From the NCBI GenBank assembly GCA_025558095.1, contig JAIVFI010000023.1, forward strand, positions 62,001-126,000: a stretch of DNA of 64,000 nucleotides, in the 5' to 3' direction. Below the pieces are notes generated by a model. The model had not been told where the DNA came from and searched no databases. It saw nothing but the letters and a program-made list of their open reading frames with translations. The translations under genes and the position numbers were made by a program. Source of the DNA: Hyaloraphidium curvatum (lineage: Eukaryota; Monoblepharomycota; Hyaloraphidiomycetes; Hyaloraphidiales; Hyaloraphidiaceae). Every line of letters starts with the position of its first letter. The stretch's first letter is position 1. Shown here piece after piece: positions 59,282-64,000 of this stretch.

Positions 59282-59893
59282 ATGCCTCCCCACGTGCACG
59301 CCGCCACCGCGCTCCCCGCCGACGCCCCCGCCTTCAAGCCGCGCGCCGCGGCGCCCGTTATCTCGCGCGACCGCACCCCGGCCGCGCACGCGCCCGGCTG
59401 CTGCCCCCCCGCCGCATGCACCTTCCCTCCCCCCTACAACTCTGCCCACCCCTCCCCGCGCCCCGCCGACTCCAAAACGCAGCAGGACTGGCGCGTCCGC
59501 TACCGCAACCGCACCACCCTCTGCGTGCTCCGCGCCCCCCCGCACCCCCTGGAATCCCGCTCGGACATGGGCCCGTTCCCATTCATCGACCTCCCGGTGG
59601 ACCTGATGCCGATGATCGCCGGCTACCTGCACGACTGCGAGCTCGCGCGGCTCTCGGGCACGTGCAAGGCGCTCTACAGGGCGTGCATGCCCGAGTTCCG
59701 CTACCGCGTCGAGCGGATCATCACCGGATCGAAACCCGTGGACAAATCGAGGCCGAGGAAGGCGGTGGTGGAGGCGCACGACGAGTCCGAGACGCTGCAC
59801 GAGGCGCTGGGCAACTCGGCGGCCATGGCGGTGAAGCTGGACCACGTGCACGGCTTCCCGAGGGCCGTGGTGAAGGGATGTGGGATCATGTGA
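59282..59893 (+). CDS. F-box-like protein, tandem copy 3
   Basis: The 203-residue paralogue has RVRYRNRTTLCVLRAPPHPL before the core IDLPVDLMPMIAGYLHDCEL, then ARLSGTCKALYRACMPEFRY, and the tail VVEAHDESETLHEALGNSA ending VKGCGIM. The conserved HDCEL turn and the final G-C-x-(M/Q) of all three copies suggest selection on the tail as well as on the F-box part. Intact and intronless. Confidence 0.65.
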   Translation: MPPHVHAATALPADAPAFKPRAAAPVISRDRTPAAHAPGCCPPAACTFPPPYNSAHPSPRPADSKTQQDWRVRYRNRTTLCVLRAPPHPLESRSDMGPFPFIDLPVDLMPMIAGYLHDCELARLSGTCKALYRACMPEFRYRVERIITGSKPVDKSRPRKAVVEAHDESETLHEALGNSAAMAVKLDHVHGFPRAVVKGCGIM

Positions 59894-60076
59894 GGGAAGC
59901 GGGGAGGATGCGCGGATGGGCTGTCTTGTCGGTCTGGTCGGAACGGCACGGGACTTCGTTGGAGGGAGAGTGGACTCTTGTACAGGTCGGAATTTGCATA
60001 CTAATGAACGAGCTTCTTTCGTCTACGAATCGCCCCACCGTGCCCGAGCTTCCGATGTTCTCGGGTCGGCGCAGCT

Positions 60077-60518
60077 TCACATCTTCCCGTCCTTGGGCTT
60101 CGCCTTCTCCGCCGCCTCCTGCGCCTCCCGGATCTGCGCCGCCGTCGCGTCCGGCCACGGCACGTGGCTGCATCTGTCCTTCTGTTCCGCGGCAGATGGC
60201 GTCCGGGGGTGATGGGAGCGGGGACGGACGGATCCCGGCCGGCGTCGGTCAGCTCCGTTGCGCCGTCCCGAGCGCGGAGGACCGGCCCACCTTGTCCACC
60301 TGCTGCGCGATGTAGTCCACGTGCATCCCGCAGCCCGCCCAGCCGATCTTGCCGCAGTGGGGGCACTTTCGGGGGAGCGTCAGCGGATCCGGCGAGCGGC
60401 GACGGGGAAGGTGGAGGACCTGCGTGGTGCGGCAGCGGGCCACGAGGGGCCCCGAAGAAGTCGAGAGCGCGCGGGCGGGGCGGAGGAGCAGCGAGGGTGC
60501 TTGTAGCCGGGAGAGCAT
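60077..60518 (-). CDS. Small CxxC...CGxH zinc-like protein, probably mitochondrial
   Basis: Two exons (60518-60291, 60181-60077) give 110 residues. The N-terminus (MLSRLQAPSLLLRPARALS) is Arg/Leu/Ser-rich like a mitochondrial presequence. The core is CPHCGKIGWAGCGMHVDYIA, completed after the intron by DRCSHVPW. Short proteins with a CxxCGKxxWxGCGxH pattern are widespread, usually of unknown role. The C-terminus is a charged helix (IREAQEAAEKAKPKDGKM). The gene is convergent with the F-box-like gene at 59282. Confidence 0.65.
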
Positions 60519-60695
60519 GTCGTCGGTTTGAAGAGGTGAAGGGAGGCGGAGACCAGCGTCACTTCCGCGGTGCTTTGTCAGCGGGCACCCACCCTCGAAG
60601 TGGCGTCCCGTCCTCCGCGATCGCGAGCTATAGTAGGTCTCCATCAAAATAGAATAACCATCCGCACCGCAGCATCGCCCATAAGCTATCGCCCC

Positions 60696-62429
60696 TCACC
60701 CCGCGCCCGCCACCGCCCTCTGCAGCGCCCCCGCGCTCACCGGCTTCCCCAGCACCCCGTCCATCCCCGCCTCCTCGCACCCCTCCCGCACCTCGGCCGG
60801 ATCCTCCCCCGTGAGCGCCCATATCCTCGCCCCCGCGCCCCCGGGGAGCTTCCTGATCTCCCTGGCCGCCTCGCGCCCGCCCATGCTGGGCATCTGAAGG
60901 TCCAGCAGCACCAGATCGAACGCGGTGGAGGAGGCGAGCTCGACGGCCTGCAGGCCGTCGCACGCGGAGGAGACGGTGTGCCCGAGGCGGCGGAGCATGT
61001 GCTCCGCGACGAGCCGGTTCGTGGGGTTGTCGTCGGCCACCAGCACGCGGCGCTTCCCCGCGTCCGCTGCGTGGCCGTTGGCCTTCGGCGCCTCGGGTTC
61101 CGGCGGGCACCCCTCCGCCGCGATCGAGAAGCTGAACACCGACCCCCGCCCCTGCTCGCTCTCCACGCTGATCGTCCCCCCGCCCATCAAGCCCACCAGC
61201 CGGCGGCAGATCACGAGGCCGAGCCCCGAGCCGCCGTACATCCTCGCCGTCGACGCGTCGGCCTGCCCGAAAGCTTCGAACAGCCGCGACACGGCCTCGG
61301 GGGGCATCCCTATCCCGCCGTCGCGCACGGAAAAGTGGAGGCGGTCCGGCCCGTCGGGGGTGATGGAGAGGGAGACGGGGCGGCCAGGGGAGAACTTGAC
61401 CGCGTTGCCGAGCAGGTTGAGGAGCACCTGCCGGAGGCGTCCGGCGTCGCCCCGCACGCGCTGCGGGACGCCGTCCGCGACGTCGAGGGACAGGTCGGTG
61501 CCGGATTTGGATGCCTGCGCGGCGAGGAGGCCGAGCACCGTCGCGGCCTCGGCGCGCACGTCGTAGGGCAGGTCCTCGAGGGGGAGCTTCCCGGCGTCCA
61601 GCCGCGAGAATTCGAGCACGTCGTTGACCACGCGCAGCAGATGGTCCGCGGAGCTGCCCAGCAGCTTCGCGTGCGCCAGGGCGTCGGGCGGCGCGCCCGG
61701 CGCCTCCTTCAACGACTCCTGGAGCAGCCAGGCGAGGCCCACGATCCCGCTGAGCGGGCTGCGCACCTCGTGGGACATGACCGAGACCGTCTCGGCGCGG
61801 GCGCGGTTGCGCAGGGCTTCGGCGGTCACCGCCGCGAGGTCCTCCATTGATTCGAGCTGCTCCGGCGTCGGCCGCCGCGGCGAATCGTGCAGGAGGCAGA
61901 GCGTCCCCACGGGGAGCCCGGAGCCGACCACGAGGGGGATGCCGCAGTAGGCGCGGACAAAGGGCTCGCCGGTGACGAGGGGGTTGGAGGCGAACCGCGG
62001 GTCCTTGGAGGAGTCCTCGACGATAAAGGGGTCGGTGCCGAGGATGGCGTGGCCGCAGAAAGAGACGTCACGGCCGGTCTCGCAGGCTTCCAGCGGGCCA
62101 GCACAGGCTTTGAACCACTGCAGGCGGGGGAGGGCGCCAAAGGCGGGATTTCGAGGCGTTCCGGGAGGCAGGAAGGGAGGTCCGCCACCGGGCATATTAA
62201 GGACGCCGGTTAGAAGCCATACGTAGCGGGCAGTTTCGAGGTGGAAACCCGCCTGCCTGTTTGTGTCGACCAGCGAGACCAGCGCTATGCGGTATCCCGT
62301 GATCCTCTTGGCCAAGGTGACGATCCTGGTGAAGGACGGTTCCGGAGCACTGTCTAGCACCCTCAGGGCGGCCAGCTCGGCCAGCCGCTCCGCCTCCCGC
62401 GGGTGCGGCGGTGGCGGGACGAATGCCAT
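60696..62429 (-). CDS. Hybrid histidine kinase: GAF, HisKA, HATPase, receiver
   Basis: Two exons (62429-62253, 62117-60696) give 532 residues. The GAF domain (ALVSLVDTNRQ spliced to WFKACAGPLE, then FCGHAIL) precedes the phosphoacceptor box SVMSHEVRSPLSGIVG (His near 175). The ATPase N, G1 and G2 boxes are LLNLLGNAVKFSPG, RDGGIGMP and GGSGLGLVICRRL. The receiver domain has VADDN and LVLLDLQMPSMGG (Asp near 465), with the conserved Lys in LGKPVS. There is no membrane segment, so the kinase is probably cytosolic, and its GAF part would sense a small ligand or redox state. The intron uses a GC donor (CAG|GCGGGT) and is 135 bases without a stop. Confidence 0.87.
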   Translation of the reverse strand: MAFVPPPPHPREAERLAELAALRVLDSAPEPSFTRIVTLAKRITGYRIALVSLVDTNRQAGFHLETARYVWLLTGVLNMPGGGPPFLPPGTPRNPAFGALPRLQWFKACAGPLEACETGRDVSFCGHAILGTDPFIVEDSSKDPRFASNPLVTGEPFVRAYCGIPLVVGSGLPVGTLCLLHDSPRRPTPEQLESMEDLAAVTAEALRNRARAETVSVMSHEVRSPLSGIVGLAWLLQESLKEAPGAPPDALAHAKLLGSSADHLLRVVNDVLEFSRLDAGKLPLEDLPYDVRAEAATVLGLLAAQASKSGTDLSLDVADGVPQRVRGDAGRLRQVLLNLLGNAVKFSPGRPVSLSITPDGPDRLHFSVRDGGIGMPPEAVSRLFEAFGQADASTARMYGGSGLGLVICRRLVGLMGGGTISVESEQGRGSVFSFSIAAEGCPPEPEAPKANGHAADAGKRRVLVADDNPTNRLVAEHMLRRLGHTVSSACDGLQAVELASSTAFDLVLLDLQMPSMGGREAAREIRKLPGGAGARIWALTGEDPAEVREGCEEAGMDGVLGKPVSAGALQRAVAGAG

Positions 62430-62653
62430 CGCTGAGATGGCGGGAGAGGGCCGGAGAGGGGCGGGGGAGCGGGCGGAGCACATGGGGACGCAGGGGCGGC
62501 GCTGGTCCTTCCCGCACGGCGCCCGTTTCCAGCGTTTCTTTCTCGACGCGTCGCGTCGTCCTCCCGCCCCATCGCGCCTCCATCCCCTAATAGGGTGTTG
62601 CCGGGGCCCGCATCACCCGCATCGCCGGCCCCCGCCCCCGCCCCGCCGCCGCC

Positions 62654-64000
62654 ATGTCCCGCGTGATCCGCCACGCCGACCAGGCGCCGCAGCGGCCGTC
62701 CACGCTGCCGGGCAAGGAGGCCGCGCTCTTCCGCCAGATCATCAAGTTCTACGAGCTGAAGCAGTACAAAAAGGGCATGAAGGCCGCCGAGGCCGTGCTC
62801 AAGAAGGTGCCCGAGCACGGCGAGACGCTGGCCATGAAGGCGCTGCTCATCAGCCAGATGCCCGGGTACAACACGGACCGGGCGAGGAAGGACGAGGCGA
62901 TGGACCTCGTCAAGCGCGGCCTGAAGAACGACCTCAAGAGCACAGTCTGTGGGTGTCGGGGGCGGGATGGGGTGACTCGTTGGAGGAGACGCTACCTCCA
63001 AACAAGACGCGTCGGACGCGTTTCCGCACCGATGGGGCGCATTCGCCATCGGACGCAGCTCTTCCTTATCGGCATTTTGGTCCCGCCGCTCGCTTACGCC
63101 CGATTGCTCACGCATCCGCCCTCTTTAGGCTGGCACGTCCTCGGCCTCATCCACCGCCAGGAGAAGCAGTACGACGAGGCCAGCCGCGCGTACCTCAACG
63201 CGCTCAAGTTCGAGAAGGACAACCAGCAGATCATCCGGGACCTGACCAACCTGCAGATCCAGCGGCGGGACTACGAGGGCTTCAACGTCCGTGGGCCCTT
63301 CCCCGCGGCCGGTCCGCCGCCCTGACCGTTCCCCCGCCGGTTCGCAGGAGACCCAGCACCGCCTCCTCGAGCTCAAACCCGCCATCCGCACGCACTGGCT
63401 CGGCCTCGCGGTCTCGTACCACCTCCTGGGCGTGCACGCGCAGGCGGTCCGCATCCTCGACGCGTGGCACAAGACCAACACGGACGTGCGGACCGGTGCG
63501 GCGACGCACGACCAGAGGCTGGAGGACCAGGAGCTGTGGCTGTACAGGTGCTGGGTGCTCGAGGAGGGTGGGGACAAGGAGGGGGCGCTGAAGGATCTCG
63601 AGGGTTTCGAAGGGGAGGGGAAGGTGCTGGATCCCGTGGCATGGAACGAGGCCAAAGGTGGGATTGTGGCGAGCGTTGTGCGCTTTTGCGTCTCAACGAA
63701 CGGCTCCGTCGGTAATCCCACAGGCCGCCTGTACTTCGCCCTCGGCAAGCCTGACAAGGCCGCCGAATGCTACCATGCCCTCCTCGCCATCAACCCCGAC
63801 GACGCCTCTCTCTTCTCCCGCCTCGAATCCTGCCTCGACGACACTTCCCCGGCCGCCCTCCTCGCCTTCTACCGCGACATGGAGTCGCGCTACCCCCGCT
63901 CGACCCACGTGCGCCACCGCATCTTGGAGCTCCTCCCCGCCTCGGACGAGGACTGGCAGGCCCGGATCACCGCCGAGCTGCGCAAGGGGTTCCGCAAGGG
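62654..64000 (+). CDS. NAA15: NatA auxiliary subunit NAA15 (NARP1), 3'-partial at window edge
   Basis: The exons seen are 62654-62948, 63129-63286, 63348-63657 and 63724 to beyond 64000. The product starts MSRVIRHADQ and continues LPGKEAALFRQIIKFYELKQ and YKKGMKAAEAVLKKVPEHGE, the NAA15 N-terminal TPR array; splicing gives STVCWHVLGLIHR and FNETQHRLLELKP, both typical of the family. NAA15 is the ribosome-docking scaffold of the NatA complex, which acetylates N-termini exposed after methionine removal. About 350 residues are in the window, roughly 40 percent of a normal protein. It is divergent from the histidine kinase. Confidence 0.9.

Overview
The window looks like nuclear DNA of a GC-rich, intron-bearing fungus. 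Two proteins carry the fungal transcription-factor middle homology region. Introns are mostly short (about 40 to 135 bases) with GT(G/A)xGT donors and a few GC donors. Eukaryotic housekeeping genes are present (NAA15, PP2C, a MUL1-type E3 ligase, a peroxisomal enoyl-CoA isomerase, PHO89-type phosphate transporters). An early-diverging, chytrid-like fungus fits best, but that is an inference and no taxonomic marker was checked.

Region 1 (1 to about 3 kb) is host-like: a spliced hypothetical gene running off the left edge, a CCHC zinc-knuckle protein with a long Ser-Gly run, and the 3' exons of a zinc-ribbon gene.

Region 2 (about 3.0 to 14.25 kb) is an AT-rich, nearly intronless island with a gene set typical of nucleocytoplasmic large DNA viruses (NCLDV): a beta-type DNA methyltransferase, a D5-like SF3 helicase with zinc motifs, BRO/KilA-like genes with a GIY-YIG-like tail, an HNH-like protein, an ankyrin protein, DUF2177 and TspO/MBR membrane proteins. 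No capsid, B-family DNA polymerase, packaging ATPase or integrase was seen. It is therefore a fragment of a larger virus or a small virus-like or plasmid-like element. Its centre is a 1.42-kb, almost identical inverted repeat around a 396-base unique spacer. Each arm holds TGGACA iterons folded into a large imperfect hairpin, several small perfect hairpins, and tandem partial copies of the BRO-like gene. Those copies share a 21-nt coding hairpin whose stem covaries between paralogues; this is the most unusual signal in the window.

Region 3 (about 14.25 to 64 kb) is GC-rich host sequence. From left to right it holds: two convergent genes of an unrecognised membrane-protein family; a phytanoyl-CoA dioxygenase; several F-box-like genes, many broken; a secreted Ser/Thr-stalk protein with a beta-propeller-like C-terminus; a transcription factor; a class-3 lipase; an SDR; a MUL1-like RING E3 ligase; a beta-lactamase-fold hydrolase; a CAP protein; a second transcription factor; an enoyl-CoA isomerase; a PP2C phosphatase; two tandem PHO89-type transporters with patchy gene conversion; an MDR reductase; three tandem F-box genes; a small zinc protein; a GAF-histidine kinase-receiver hybrid; and the 5' part of NAA15. 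Exon boundaries were worked out by hand from frame continuity and splice consensus. They are predictions.
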